A DNA stretch of 64,000 bases from Tritrichomonas musculus (Eukaryota > Parabasalia > Tritrichomonadida > Tritrichomonadidae), in assembly GCA_039105265.1 (NCBI GenBank), contig JAPFFF010000011.1:1488001-1552000 (forward strand), given 5' to 3'. The translations under genes were made by a program, and so were the position numbers. Below, in pieces: positions 19,801 through 27,703 of this stretch (position 1 is the first letter of the stretch; the number at the start of each line of letters is the position of its first letter). Below the pieces are notes generated by a model. It was not told the origin of the DNA and made no database searches. It saw only the letters and a list, made by a program, of their open reading frames with translations.

Positions 19801-20174
19801 TCAAGTTCTCCTGTTATATGACCTAATGTACTTTCGATGTTGTGCTTATCACTGAGTGTGAAGTACTTATAAGTTCCATCAAGTGCAATTGCTTTAACAA
19901 TAGGTCTTCCAACATTTGTCTTTTTATGTATCTGTCGTAGTGCTTCCGTAAATGCGTACCTCTTATCTTCATCTTGATTGATGTCTGTAGCAAAACCAAT
20001 ACCTTGTCCTGCAGGAATCATGAGCTTCCTCATTTCTTCTTTAAATTTGTCTTTCTTTTGGTATTGTTTTGCACGTCGATTATATTCACGACGAAACTGT
20101 GATTTTGTATCAGCATAGACATCTCCAATAGCATCTAAAAAATTGTCTTCAATGTCCTTGTTCATGTTTAACAT
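16890..20174 (-). CDS. polB: Family B DNA polymerase, protein-primed type, with N-terminal OTU-like region
   Basis: It replicates the element from its terminal repeats. Exonuclease motifs: YYSDFET (ExoI), YFHNLKYDACFF (ExoII) and YCFKDC (ExoIII). Polymerase motifs: DFDAVSLYPSAM (A), LLLNSIYGKS (B) and YQDTDSMHV (C), followed by a KKSY thumb motif. Upstream, around residues 225-330 of the longest frame, DNCFVYACIQSG and LILFKDHYMLNK look like the Cys and His blocks of an OTU-type cysteine protease; the fold assignment is inference. The frame opens at 20207, but a Met at 20174 or 20165 (MNKDIEDNF) is the likelier start because the first residues are an AT-driven Phe/Leu run. Length is normal for Polinton PolBs. 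Confidence 0.95.
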   Translation of the reverse strand: MLNMNKDIEDNFLDAIGDVYADTKSQFRREYNRRAKQYQKKDKFKEEMRKLMIPAGQGIGFATDINQDEDKRYAFTEALRQIHKKTNVGRPIVKAIALDGTYKYFTLSDKHNIESTLGHITGELDLSEDQSDTNPYISNMFIPVRYEVQFIDMNKTNDGVHFRTKMQDMDTHEIYDDEVEIDEDYRNTPEGSFFPYINLSPIDLSTYQIFHEVRKENYRDNCFVYACIQSGVFTDDEIDDLRFFVQTRTIPNNKIEEVAKKFKCNFSIIRVVEQPDKYKYETRINTRKKKWSVDFKREVKLILFKDHYMLNKNIPCTLFYLQHYEELDRTFAYMPFEKRCMIYKLHSNRKTVKEYNSEGIKPITFFQKMFELHLFEEIKACEMDIINTTEYEHVNDYVSLEYNAEQCTRIIENNKKKQNTWSRIYYSDFETNSTVSPHIPYLNCTIFRDGANIHKISIQGEDCGQKLLNYLWSGSLTYFHNLKYDACFFINTPGWDTQITERSGTVLQIIMTLFEEGTRKVKKRLTFRNSYSIIPQALSKFATMFNLNVHKEVMAYKLYTQENIQRRIVDATEFQQQYIDENSDKLSKAQLDANCKQIIENAKIANCYNDGKIDIIKYAIFYCFKDCIVLMKGMEKFNEDLKAVFKETKTDMYGVHDFISISAIGYCFAKKYGCFDGCYELSGKCQDFIQRCVSGGRTMTAGNEKQYIEGKIQDFDAVSLYPSAMYVMDGIPLGRPKVISQGTTHEQLMQYDTFFIEVNIKKLECKSKEPYKFGQVFTRNESGSKIFGNFLVDHYYIDKVGLMDLFEFYDVEYELIRGYYFDDGFNKKINEFIEKLFNLRASYKKQKNPLEQTIKLLLNSIYGKSILKATKTETKTVPKSQLYKYLWRNYNFIKEVVEDVNIDKCYVKKLKPINDHFNLPQFGASVLSWSKHLMNRVMATAEQAGIPIFYQDTDSMHVLEKDVPRIADLFQFKYHQPLIGKNMCQFHNDFDEFEGSQGEIHSRKLIALGKKSYLDILVDEQGNEGYHIRLKGIPKQVILNKCKRMGISVEELFERMHEGESMTFDLLDGSNAFRKSKTFQQTNLPKFARTLRFT

Positions 20175-20247
20175 AAAATAAAAGTGAAACGATAAAAATA
20201 AAAACAAAGAAAAAGTTAAAAAAATTATTTTTTAGTTATGACCTATC

Positions 20248-21690
20248 TTATTGGGGGTAATCATCATCATCAACGACATTATCTTCGAGATATGGAAAAT
20301 GATATTGGAACTCATGTCCTTTCGACTTCGAGTCAGAGTTCCGTTCAATTTCGTTCTTCTCCATTGATTCACCAAATTGCTTAATGGCATTCAGCACTTG
20401 CTTCGGTGATTGCTTCTTTCCTTTTCTCTCGAAGCTGCATGCTTTGTCCAACTTCTCTTTCTCTTCTGGTGATAAGTATGGTCGAAGATGATAAATGCAA
20501 TTGGACAACTTCCATCCATAGGACTTGAACACGTTTATCAGCTCTGGTGCTTTTTTCTTGTCATATGATTCAATAGCGTCCAACATGTTTCGAAGATAAT
20601 CAACTTCTACCATCATCAATCTCGATCTTGCCAACTTTTCAGCAAATGCATCATCTGTTGGAGGACCAGCTTGTTGAGCATTTTTGAGATTTGACACGTC
20701 ATTCTTTAGATCGTGAATTTTGTTAATGTACTTCGCCACCTTTTTTGGAGCAAGTTCCAATTTCATCAGCTCGAGTGCGTATTCGTCGTTATCATCAATG
20801 TCTTTCCTGAGTTCTTCAGCATTGTGATTTATGTCTTGAATGTTATATTCTACCGCAGTCATTCGCTCCTCCAACTTCGTTAATCGATCTTTCAAGTTTT
20901 CATTTTCTTCTATTATTCGTTCCATTTCATCTCGAAAGTCGAATGGCCTAACATTATCCTCCTTATAATCACTATTGGATTTCATATCATGAACACTTTT
21001 CGGTGGCTTATATGGTTCTCTGTGAACTGGTTCTTGTTCTTGTTCATGATCAACTTCTTCTTCTTCTCCTTCTATCTTTGTTTCTTCTTTTGGATTGGAA
21101 CCGAATTTTTGTTTCTCGGCAAATGAAGATGGTCTAGCAAGAACACTTGGAGGTGGCGGTATTTGTTGATTAGATGGAGGTGGAGGAGGTGGAGGAACTT
21201 GTATTATATTATATGAGCGAGGTGGTGGAAAGACTTTATTTGAAATTGGAACATATGGATTCTTCCTTCTTGCATCGTCTTCTTGCTTCAATCTTGCTAA
21301 TGCTTCTTCTTCTTGCTTCTTCTTCCTTCTTGCTTCTTCTTCTTGCTGCTTCTTCAATCTAGCTGCTTCTTCTTCTTGTTGCTTCTTCAATCGAGCTGCT
21401 TCTTCTTCTTCTTGCTTCTTCTTCAATCTAGCTTCTTCTTCTTCTTCTTGCTTCTTCTTCAATCTAGCTGCTTCTTCTTCTTGCTGCTTCTTCTTTAATC
21501 TAGCTGCTGCTTCTTCTTGCTGCTTCATGATGAACTGTCGCATGGATTCGAGTTGTTCTGGGGTCATGTTCTTGAGCCAAACTTCTGTGGGTGGAGCTGA
21601 TGGCGGATCTGATGGTGGAGCTTGTTGACCCGATTGCTCGATCGAGTCAAATAGACTAACATCGCTGTCTGAGCTGTAGTTGTATGACAT
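20248..21690 (-). CDS. Charged coiled-coil protein with KKQEEE repeats (480 aa)
   Basis: The N-terminal third is a Lys/Glu/Gln/Arg helix built from units like RLKKKQEEEEA (residues ~55-145). A Pro-rich part with PPPPPPP follows, then a heptad coiled coil (LKDRLTKLEERMTAVEYNI, residues ~255-280). The C-terminal domain of about 110 residues carries PELINVFKSYGWKLSNCIYHL and LSPEEKEKLDKAC. There is no enzymatic motif. It lies directly upstream of PolB on the same strand. Candidates are a scaffold or core protein, or a terminal-protein partner of PolB; the sequence does not decide. The opposite-strand open frames here are shadows of the codon repeat. Confidence 0.65.
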   Translation of the reverse strand: MSYNYSSDSDVSLFDSIEQSGQQAPPSDPPSAPPTEVWLKNMTPEQLESMRQFIMKQQEEAAARLKKKQQEEEAARLKKKQEEEEEARLKKKQEEEEAARLKKQQEEEAARLKKQQEEEARRKKKQEEEALARLKQEDDARRKNPYVPISNKVFPPPRSYNIIQVPPPPPPPSNQQIPPPPSVLARPSSFAEKQKFGSNPKEETKIEGEEEEVDHEQEQEPVHREPYKPPKSVHDMKSNSDYKEDNVRPFDFRDEMERIIEENENLKDRLTKLEERMTAVEYNIQDINHNAEELRKDIDDNDEYALELMKLELAPKKVAKYINKIHDLKNDVSNLKNAQQAGPPTDDAFAEKLARSRLMMVEVDYLRNMLDAIESYDKKKAPELINVFKSYGWKLSNCIYHLRPYLSPEEKEKLDKACSFERKGKKQSPKQVLNAIKQFGESMEKNEIERNSDSKSKGHEFQYHFPYLEDNVVDDDDYPQ

Positions 21691-21880
21691 ACAAGTATAA
21701 AAATGATCTATTTTCTAGTTGATATCACTAAATTTTAAATTTCGTAGAAAAACTCGAAGGTGGATATTTTTCTTTGAAAAAGTTATATACACTATAAAAA
21801 TTCAAAAATTGAATTAAAAAAAATAAAATATATTGAAATTTTAAAAAAATATATTTATTAATATCACTATTATTTTATTA

Positions 21881-22306
21881 ATGATGAATGAAGAAGAAGA
21901 TAAAATAGAAGATATTTTACAAAAACAAACACCTCCTAAAGATCATGATTCATTCGACTACAAAATTAATATAAACATGTCGAAAAAAATATCTCAACTA
22001 AAAGTTGAAGATGATACATCAAATTTAAGAACGATGTGTGAAAATTATGCTCATGCTCTTGAAAATGATGCACATCGACTTCGAGCAAAACAAAAAAAGA
22101 GGTATGATGAATGGTTTGACAACCTCGAGAAAGATTGTTATCCTGCAAGAGACATTGTTAACTTGTACAACATGTTCTTTGGTCATGAACTATCTATTAC
22201 TCGACTTGGTTTCGGGCATCTCGATGGAACAAAGAGACACTTTACACATAAGAAAGTGAAAAGAAACAAGAAGTTCATCACAATGTACTACAAGAAAAAT
22301 GAATAA
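21881..22306 (+). CDS. Unknown basic protein, 141 aa
   Basis: A plus-strand gene with an acidic N terminus (MMNEEEDKIEDIL), a helical middle (ENYAHALENDAHRLRAKQKK) and a C terminus with DIVNLYNMFFGHELSITRLG followed by basic residues KKVKRNKKF. The C-terminal part has the size and charge of a small DNA-binding helix-turn-helix, but I do not recognise a family. It stands divergent from the coiled-coil gene across ~190 bp of AT-rich sequence and is followed by a minisatellite. A downstream Met (MSKKISQL) is a possible alternative start. Confidence 0.6.
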   Translation: MMNEEEDKIEDILQKQTPPKDHDSFDYKININMSKKISQLKVEDDTSNLRTMCENYAHALENDAHRLRAKQKKRYDEWFDNLEKDCYPARDIVNLYNMFFGHELSITRLGFGHLDGTKRHFTHKKVKRNKKFITMYYKKNE

Positions 22307-22333
22307 CTAAAAAAAAGTTTTTTTAACTACATG

Positions 22334-22630
22334 TTTTTCCTCATAAGCTACCTTTTTCCTCATAAGCTACCTTTTTCCTCATAAGCTACCTTTTTCCTCA
22401 TAAGCTACCTTTTTCCTCATAAGCTACCTTTTTCCTCATAAGCTACCTTTTTCCTCATAAGCTACCTTTTTTCCTCATAAGCTACCTTTTTCCTCATAAG
22501 CTACCTTTTTCCTCATAAGCTACCTTTTTCCTCATAAGCTACCTTTTTCCTCATAAGCTACCCATGTGCTACCTTTTTCCTCATAAGCTACCTTTTTCCT
22601 CATAAGCTACCTTTTTCCTCATAAGCTACC
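22334..22630. repeat. 19-bp minisatellite, 15 copies
   Basis: The unit tttttcctcataagctacc is repeated 15 times, twelve in a block, then a short degenerate piece (catgtgctacc) and three more. One unit has an extra T. Copies are otherwise identical, so the array is young or homogenised. It fills the space between the 3' ends of two convergent genes, and the stop codon of the minus-strand gene lies in a degenerate copy at its right edge. The period is not a multiple of three and there are no spacers, so it is neither coding nor a CRISPR array. Confidence 0.97.
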
Positions 22631-22909
22631 TCATTCTTCATGTGATACCTTTTTGCTTTCATACGACATTATTTTTTCCTTCATACTTTGTACTTCTTTT
22701 TTCTTTCTTTCACGATATGCCTTTTGCTGTTGTTTACGTGCTTCATTTCGTTCTTCAACAGTTGCATACTTTTGCTTTCTACCACGTTTTTCTGTTGTTT
22801 CAGTTTTTGCAGTATCAATATTTTTGAGGTTGTTGTTACTCTTGGACTTCTTCAACTTCTTGATGATAGCTGTTTCCTTGAACTCACCCAAATCTAAATT
22901 TTGGCTCAT
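22631..22909 (-). CDS. Small basic protein with GRKQKY / RKKKE region (92 aa)
   Basis: The protein starts MSQNLDLGEFKETAI. It then has KRGRKQKYATVEERNEARKQ and ends in AYRERKKKEVQSMKEKIMSYE. A GRK/RPKY-type motif followed by a long basic helix is common in small proteins of Polinton-like viruses and giant viruses and resembles a bZIP basic region or an AT-hook plus helix. DNA binding is a reasonable inference. The frame opens further upstream, but the Met at 22909 gives a normal divergent spacing (76 bp) to the next plus-strand gene and leaves room for a shared promoter. Confidence 0.6.
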   Translation of the reverse strand: MSQNLDLGEFKETAIIKKLKKSKSNNNLKNIDTAKTETTEKRGRKQKYATVEERNEARKQQQKAYRERKKKEVQSMKEKIMSYESKKVSHEE

Positions 22910-22985
22910 GATTTCATTCGAGAAAAAAAATTGAATTATTTTTGAAAATTGAATATTCGCAAACAAAATCACTTCATTTTTTAAA

Positions 22986-23357
22986 ATGTCGCGTTCTGGA
23001 AATGACTTCAAAGAATTCCAAAAACAGCAAAAGCTAGCTATCAAAAATGCTCATGTTGAAATAGCCAATGCTATTAAAGAGGTGATATTTCTGTTCAACC
23101 AAAAAATAATAAACTCGACATCATCTAATGTCTGCACCATCTATGACCCTTTGATACAAGCAAACATGAACAAGATTGCTGAAGCACTTACTCAAATGAA
23201 TCTCACTACCTGCGAGGTTTTTCATAAAAAGATTCCTCAATCTACAACACCAAAATCTATTGGCTTTCACGTGCCTATAGTGCCTGACTCGCAAGAGACA
23301 CAAGAAGAAGATGATGAAGATGAACAAGAAGCTTCATCTCCAAAAGACAAGGAGTAA
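22986..23357 (+). CDS. Unknown small protein with acidic tail (123 aa)
   Basis: A helical N terminus (GNDFKEFQKQQKLAIKNAHV), a middle with TICDP-like Cys/Tyr residues, then a Ser/Pro/Glu/Asp-rich acidic tail (QEEDDEDEQEA). I do not recognise it. The acidic disordered tail next to a very basic neighbour, read from a shared 76-bp intergenic region, could mean the two proteins interact; that is inference only. Confidence 0.55.
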   Translation: MSRSGNDFKEFQKQQKLAIKNAHVEIANAIKEVIFLFNQKIINSTSSNVCTIYDPLIQANMNKIAEALTQMNLTTCEVFHKKIPQSTTPKSIGFHVPIVPDSQETQEEDDEDEQEASSPKDKE

Positions 23358-23365
23358 GAGTAAAA

Positions 23366-23443
23366 AAATAATTTTTTAAGTTTTTTTTTTTTTTTTTTTT
23401 TTAAGTTTTTTTTTTTTTAAGTTTTTTTTAAGTTTTTTTTAAT
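23366..23443. repeat. Poly-T blocks separated by AAG
   Basis: Runs of 8 to about 23 T separated by aag form a ladder between two convergent genes. It is low-complexity sequence and may serve as a 3' end or termination signal for both genes. I see no gene in it. Confidence 0.8.
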
Positions 23444-23452
23444 ATGTCTTTT

Positions 23453-23977
23453 TTATACTATGCAATATTTTAAGCATACATGATAATTATTAACAAGCTC
23501 ATTATATTCTTTATTATATACTTGTTTCAAGTCAATGACTACCTCTCCATTATCTTTAATAATCTTAATAGCATCTATTTTTCTTATTGGATTGCTCTTA
23601 GCTGCACAACATCCAACATCTTCATTAAGTTGTACTTCAACCTCACTAACATGTAGTATTGCTTTGATGATGTTGCTAAGAGATTCAATAGGTACTATGA
23701 TGCATTTCTTTGATATAATGTTAGCTAGTAGTGCTTTGTCTTGATTAAGTAGTATTTGTGCATATGCTTCAAGTATAACATTACGTACATCTGGTTCAAC
23801 TTCAACAGGTTCAGTTTGCACTCCAATGTCTCTTGTAATAACAATGTCTTCCTTGCCATCATCTCTCTTATTAATAATAATGTTGTTGTTGATGTTTGAT
23901 GTAGATGATGCAGCTGCTGATGGTTCTAAAGATACATTTGCTTGAACTCCATTGGTTGTACCCCTCTTCTTAATCAT
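23453..23977 (-). CDS. Conserved Polinton protein with CLKYC tail (174 aa)
   Basis: The N terminus is Asn/Ser-rich and carries IGVQTEPVE. The C-terminal ~100 residues have GCCAAKS, then a beta-hairpin-like IDAIKIIKDNGEVVIDLKQV and end CLKYCIV. The same end pattern (GCCVAS...LKYCC and GCNGCVS...LKLCV) occurs in the 192-residue genes of element T. This shows a conserved family shared by two distant elements and always close to the capsid block. The clustered cysteines could bind metal or form disulphides. Function unknown. Confidence 0.65.
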   Translation of the reverse strand: MIKKRGTTNGVQANVSLEPSAAASSTSNINNNIIINKRDDGKEDIVITRDIGVQTEPVEVEPDVRNVILEAYAQILLNQDKALLANIISKKCIIVPIESLSNIIKAILHVSEVEVQLNEDVGCCAAKSNPIRKIDAIKIIKDNGEVVIDLKQVYNKEYNELVNNYHVCLKYCIV

Positions 23978-23998
23978 TTAGGTTGGGAAAAAATAGGC

Positions 23999-24445
23999 TT
24001 AAAGTACTAAGTCTAGCTGTTCTCCAATAAACATGTCAAATGACTCAATTTGATATTTCTGCTTGAGAGCATCGATTTTTGGTTTATGACTTGTAGGAGC
24101 AGCTGCAATGGAGTAGTTGTAGTATTTGATTCCTTGATACTCTTGAGTGGTAGTGTTTCCATTTATGTAGAACTCTTCGAAATCTTCAGATATTTTTCTC
24201 CTTGAGTTAGGCTTAATAAATATTGAGTCAAGATCAAGTTCTTTGAGCTTATCTGGATAAAATCTGTGGCACTTGTCTTTTATCTTGATTGAGACATAGA
24301 GTACTTTGCCTAAATAGCTCCATTCTCCTGCTTTCATTGGGTACTTGTCACAAAGTATCGAGAAATTACATTGTTTAGTATTTGGAGCACATTTTGCGCG
24401 AAGTTCATTGACATAGTCATAGACGTTTCTTGTTGTCATTTTCAT
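23999..24445 (-). CDS. Conserved Polinton protein, 148 aa (family of the T unit-start gene)
   Basis: It is homologous to the 152-residue genes that begin each unit of element T: shared N-D/E-Y-VN-L, KCNF/CDFTLLCxKYP, KVLYVSI, RFYPDKLKE, SNxRRxI, ExFxxNGNT, YYNYSI and IExFxxFxGxxxDLVL-like positions. Conservation of a compact protein across diverged elements points to a core structural or packaging function. No catalytic residues stand out. It is 21 bp from the preceding gene and sits directly below the capsid block on the same strand. Confidence 0.7.
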   Translation of the reverse strand: MKMTTRNVYDYVNELRAKCAPNTKQCNFSILCDKYPMKAGEWSYLGKVLYVSIKIKDKCHRFYPDKLKELDLDSIFIKPNSRRKISEDFEEFYINGNTTTQEYQGIKYYNYSIAAAPTSHKPKIDALKQKYQIESFDMFIGEQLDLVL

Positions 24446-24469
24446 CTGGATAAAAAATTCAATAAAAAA

Positions 24470-24904
24470 TTAATATATGTTATTTTGGGTAAAGATATGT
24501 TGGGTAGGTCCATATCGAATATCTTGTTTATTATATTCTCTTGCTCTACCTTGCATTGGTGGTTTCTCAGGCTTCTTAAGATATTTTGGTAAGAGAGGTA
24601 CTGGTTTATCTTTTTCACCTATATGTCGATAAAAACCACCATCTGTAATACTAACAGGAGGTTCACGAACAGGTTTGGTTATATGTTCTCGAGTATCTGG
24701 AAATCTAACAGGGTCCTCATGTTCAATAATCTGGGTAGGTGGTCGATTAATATATGGGTTGAAGGTTACAGAATAAGTATTAGTATTACTGAACACACCA
24801 AAATGTTGAAACTCTATGTCTTTATTTTTCATGGTAGCTTCATTATACATCATACCTTCTCTTCCAACAATCTCAGCATGTGGGCTTCTATAATCATTCG
24901 ACAT
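24470..24904 (-). CDS. Unknown Pro-rich protein, 144 aa
   Basis: It is rich in Pro, Tyr and Arg with extended-type sequence (NPYINRPPTQIIEHEDPVRF, then KPVREPPVSI and LPKYLKKPEKPP). There is no hydrophobic core, so it is probably disordered or a cement-type protein wrapping others. It is placed between the conserved 148-residue gene and the major capsid gene on the same strand with short spacers, consistent with a virion component. I do not recognise a family. Confidence 0.55.
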   Translation of the reverse strand: MSNDYRSPHAEIVGREGMMYNEATMKNKDIEFQHFGVFSNTNTYSVTFNPYINRPPTQIIEHEDPVRFPDTREHITKPVREPPVSITDGGFYRHIGEKDKPVPLLPKYLKKPEKPPMQGRAREYNKQDIRYGPTQHIFTQNNIY

Positions 24905-24931
24905 TTTCTATAAAATAAAATATACATCTTT

Positions 24932-26614
24932 TTACTCAGGGGTTGTTAAATCATAAGGACCAATACGTACTGATGGTGGCATACCATTAGGTCTAATTAA
25001 GATACTAATTGATATATCTGTTAATAAGCATAATAATGGAGGTGTATCTACTTCCTGTCTAAATGGATTATCTGCCTTTTGACTACATATCAATTCGAAG
25101 TTAATAGGTGCAAGACTTGAAAGACCTTGTTGATATGTTCCATCTGTTTCAGTAGGAAGACCTATGAAGAATGAGGACCTATCATTTGGATAATAGCCTG
25201 TTGTGTTTTCATTATATTGATACTCATTCGCTAAACTTGCAATAACCTCTTTATTAAATCCATTTTGCTCTCCATTCATGTTCATTGCATTCTGGCAATA
25301 TTCGAGGAACTCTGGATACTTACCATTCGTACCAAATGCTTTAGCAGGAATATTATTGTAATTACCACAATTCATATGAAATGCTTCAAACATAGGATTC
25401 TTGAAGTATGTCTTATGTGTATGCTTAAGTGGGAATAAGCAAAACATACTATCTACAAAATTAGGTGTAATAGTAATAGTTGCTTTATCTTGTTCATTAT
25501 TAAGAGGTCTTGTACAAGTGTAAAATGACATAATCTGTGTTGGGAATGTAAGTGGATGTTGTGGGTTAGCATATCTTTGAACAAGTGCTGTATATACAGA
25601 TTCATGAATACCAAAACAAGGTATAATACTCGCACATTCTTCAATGGAATAATCAACAACACTCCAAGTTCTCCAATCACTGTAAATAGTTCGGTCAACT
25701 CTTGCCTTAGTATTGTTAGCTCCTGCGACTTCATATGCTCCTCCATGATTTTCACCAACAGGTGGAAGATTCTTGGGGTCATTAATCTTATCCATTGCTA
25801 TTTTTTCGGTACTTGTCCACATCCATATTGGTTCTCCAATAGGTCGAAATTCATTGGTAATTTCATCAACATTGAAGTCTTTCATTATATGTGGATTAGC
25901 AACCAAGCTCTTTTCAAAACCAACTGGACAATATACCATACCAGCTGTTGAAAAGTATAGACGTAATTCGATTTTACCTGCAAATGCTGGCAAGTACTTG
26001 ATATTAGATAAAGGTAGGAATCGTCGCAAATCAATCTTTAATCTAATTGTTTCAGTGACAGAAGTCACATCTTTGTTAAGATTTGCAACAAAACCACATC
26101 TCCTTCCATGAGTATCATTCCAAATATCCTTATGTCTTGCTTTACTATATATATCAGCTCTTTTAGTAACTTCATTTGCACAACATGCAGTTAAAAAGGA
26201 TTCTTCACATCCAAAGTTCTGGGTATAAAGCGTCATACCATTAGCTACAATTTCATACTTCTCAACAGCATCTCGAGCATCCTTAAAACCAAACCATACC
26301 TTACCAAAATTATAACCACTGACATTTTCTAAATCACTTAGAATTGGCTTGTCTATTTTTATCATCACTCTCATATCTGCTCGAATAAATCCATTATATA
26401 TATCAGCAGTATTATGAGTATTAGGAGAGATAATACATGTTGTATAGGAACCACTCTTAATTGGTGGTGATGGTGAATACGAAGTTTGTGGATTTAATGA
26501 GTATGCCTTATTAGTATCACTAAGTGCTATGCAATTATCGACAACATCAAAGTAAGATGCAATCTGAGTACAAACCTCTGCTGAGGTTTTCATATAGGAT
26601 TCCTTGTTAAGCAT
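24932..26614 (-). CDS. Major capsid protein (double jelly roll), 560 aa
   Basis: This is the shell-forming protein. It shares with the T-element capsid genes the N-terminal block around KVWFGFKDARDAVEKYEI, then TLYTQNFGCEESFLTAC, a LRRFLPLSNIKYLPAFAGKI core (strand-helix-strand) with ELRLYFS, and late segments with PLKHTH, NPMF and the Tyr/Asn-rich region before LICSQK. Two beta-domains of similar layout are apparent, as expected for the double-jelly-roll fold of Polintons, virophages and adenovirus hexon. The start at MLNKESYM aligns with the P2 copy (MLNNEIEL). It heads the run of virion genes that continues through ATPase and integrase. Confidence 0.88.
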   Translation of the reverse strand: MLNKESYMKTSAEVCTQIASYFDVVDNCIALSDTNKAYSLNPQTSYSPSPPIKSGSYTTCIISPNTHNTADIYNGFIRADMRVMIKIDKPILSDLENVSGYNFGKVWFGFKDARDAVEKYEIVANGMTLYTQNFGCEESFLTACCANEVTKRADIYSKARHKDIWNDTHGRRCGFVANLNKDVTSVTETIRLKIDLRRFLPLSNIKYLPAFAGKIELRLYFSTAGMVYCPVGFEKSLVANPHIMKDFNVDEITNEFRPIGEPIWMWTSTEKIAMDKINDPKNLPPVGENHGGAYEVAGANNTKARVDRTIYSDWRTWSVVDYSIEECASIIPCFGIHESVYTALVQRYANPQHPLTFPTQIMSFYTCTRPLNNEQDKATITITPNFVDSMFCLFPLKHTHKTYFKNPMFEAFHMNCGNYNNIPAKAFGTNGKYPEFLEYCQNAMNMNGEQNGFNKEVIASLANEYQYNENTTGYYPNDRSSFFIGLPTETDGTYQQGLSSLAPINFELICSQKADNPFRQEVDTPPLLCLLTDISISILIRPNGMPPSVRIGPYDLTTPE

Positions 26615-26631
26615 TTTAGATAGAAAAAAAT

Positions 26632-27183
26632 TTACATCATATCTTCAAAGATGCGATTTCTCCTACCAATAGGTCTCATAGGTATATATTGAGGTTGTTG
26701 TTCTTCTTCATATTGTTGTGGCGGTTCTTCAGGAACATACTGTTGTCTTGGTTTACTCATCCTTTTATCAACAACCTCCTTTATCATACGTCTCTGTTCT
26801 TTCTTCTCTCGACTTATCTTCATTTCTTCACCTAGTGATTTTAGCTGTTTTAGTATTTCCTCATTCACAGTAGGGTCATAAACTTGGCTTTGTTGAGTTT
26901 TTCGAGGTTTTGGAGGTTTTCGTGTAGCTTTCGAACTTATTGGCTTTCTTGGCTTTTCTTCAAGTTCCTCATGTTCTTCACTGTCTGAGTTTTCTTGAGT
27001 TTCTTCGTTATTTTCACTTTCTGAGTTTTCTTGATATTCTCGAGTTATTGGAGTTTTTCGCTGTTTTACAATATACTTGTCTTTGGTTTTTGTAGGTAAA
27101 ACTTCCCAATCTGGGTCATCCCTTCCATTCAACCATTTATGAATAACTGCAAGTCTCTTAGAACCTGTTAGATGTTTTGACAT
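26632..27183 (-). CDS. Charged virion-associated protein, 183 aa
   Basis: It starts MSKHLTGSKRLAVIHKWLN followed by GRDDP and a Lys/Glu-rich disordered middle, then VYDPTVNEEILKQLKSLGEE (a helix) and a Gln/Pro-rich end with RRNRIF. P2 carries the same protein in the same place (38035-38649), with the N-terminal KRLxVIxKWLNGRDDP and the helix conserved and the middle highly diverged. Conserved short ends around a variable disordered middle suit a scaffold or capsid-DNA linker. It is only 17 bp upstream of the capsid gene. Confidence 0.65.
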   Translation of the reverse strand: MSKHLTGSKRLAVIHKWLNGRDDPDWEVLPTKTKDKYIVKQRKTPITREYQENSESENNEETQENSDSEEHEELEEKPRKPISSKATRKPPKPRKTQQSQVYDPTVNEEILKQLKSLGEEMKISREKKEQRRMIKEVVDKRMSKPRQQYVPEEPPQQYEEEQQPQYIPMRPIGRRNRIFEDMM

Positions 27184-27230
27184 TTAAAATAAACAAAAAA
27201 GTCCAAAAATTTAGTTTTTTTGAGTTTTCA

Positions 27231-27686
27231 TTAGATGTAGGTTCTCGCCCGATTGTTGGTAGTAAAGTCACTCTCTTGTAATGATCTAGACGAAAATGCT
27301 GGCTTTTCAAGAGGTGCTCCAACTGATTCACCTTTTGCAGATTTATTAATTGATGATAAGGCAGTTTTCACTTTTCCATCTGGGACATATTTTAATGCTG
27401 TGTCAGCTATGTTTGCTAATTTATTTCTTGTACTATCGCTCAAGTAGCTTTCACCAAGACCTCTCGCAACTGAACCAATAACACCAGCATGCTTGGTTAA
27501 TCCACCTGCTGAAGCATCCAATATTTTACTTGCAAGACCTCCAGTAAAACTATCTGCAGCTCCCATTAATAATTTACCACCTAAACCTACTCCTCCTTTT
27601 ATTATCGTTTGCCATGGAGAAAATTCTTTTTGTTTAGCATAATTTGGCTTCCAATAATCTTCTTCTGAATGAAGTTTAATTCCCAT
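27231..27686 (-). CDS. Amphipathic Gly/Ala-rich minor capsid protein candidate, 151 aa
   Basis: Residues ~25-105 are Gly/Ala/Ser/Leu-rich, amphipathic helix-type sequence (IIKGGVGLGGKLLMGAAD, KILDASAGGL, YLSDSTRNKLANIADTALKY). The size, composition and position between the capsid-linked protein and the ATPase are those of the membrane-lytic or internal minor capsid proteins of adenovirus (pVI/pX type) and Polintons. Element T has an 84-residue analogue. Functional assignment is by composition and synteny. Confidence 0.55.
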   Translation of the reverse strand: MGIKLHSEEDYWKPNYAKQKEFSPWQTIIKGGVGLGGKLLMGAADSFTGGLASKILDASAGGLTKHAGVIGSVARGLGESYLSDSTRNKLANIADTALKYVPDGKVKTALSSINKSAKGESVGAPLEKPAFSSRSLQESDFTTNNRARTYI

Positions 27687-27703
27687 TTTTAAAAAATAAA
27701 AAA

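Noticed and set aside
21174-21498. Plus-strand open frames rich in Leu/Phe/Ser
   Set aside because: Antisense shadows of the KKQEEE codon repeat of the coiled-coil gene.
22334-22630. 19-bp repeats that might be a CRISPR array or attachment-site cluster
   Set aside because: Head-to-tail units with no spacers; it is a plain minisatellite.
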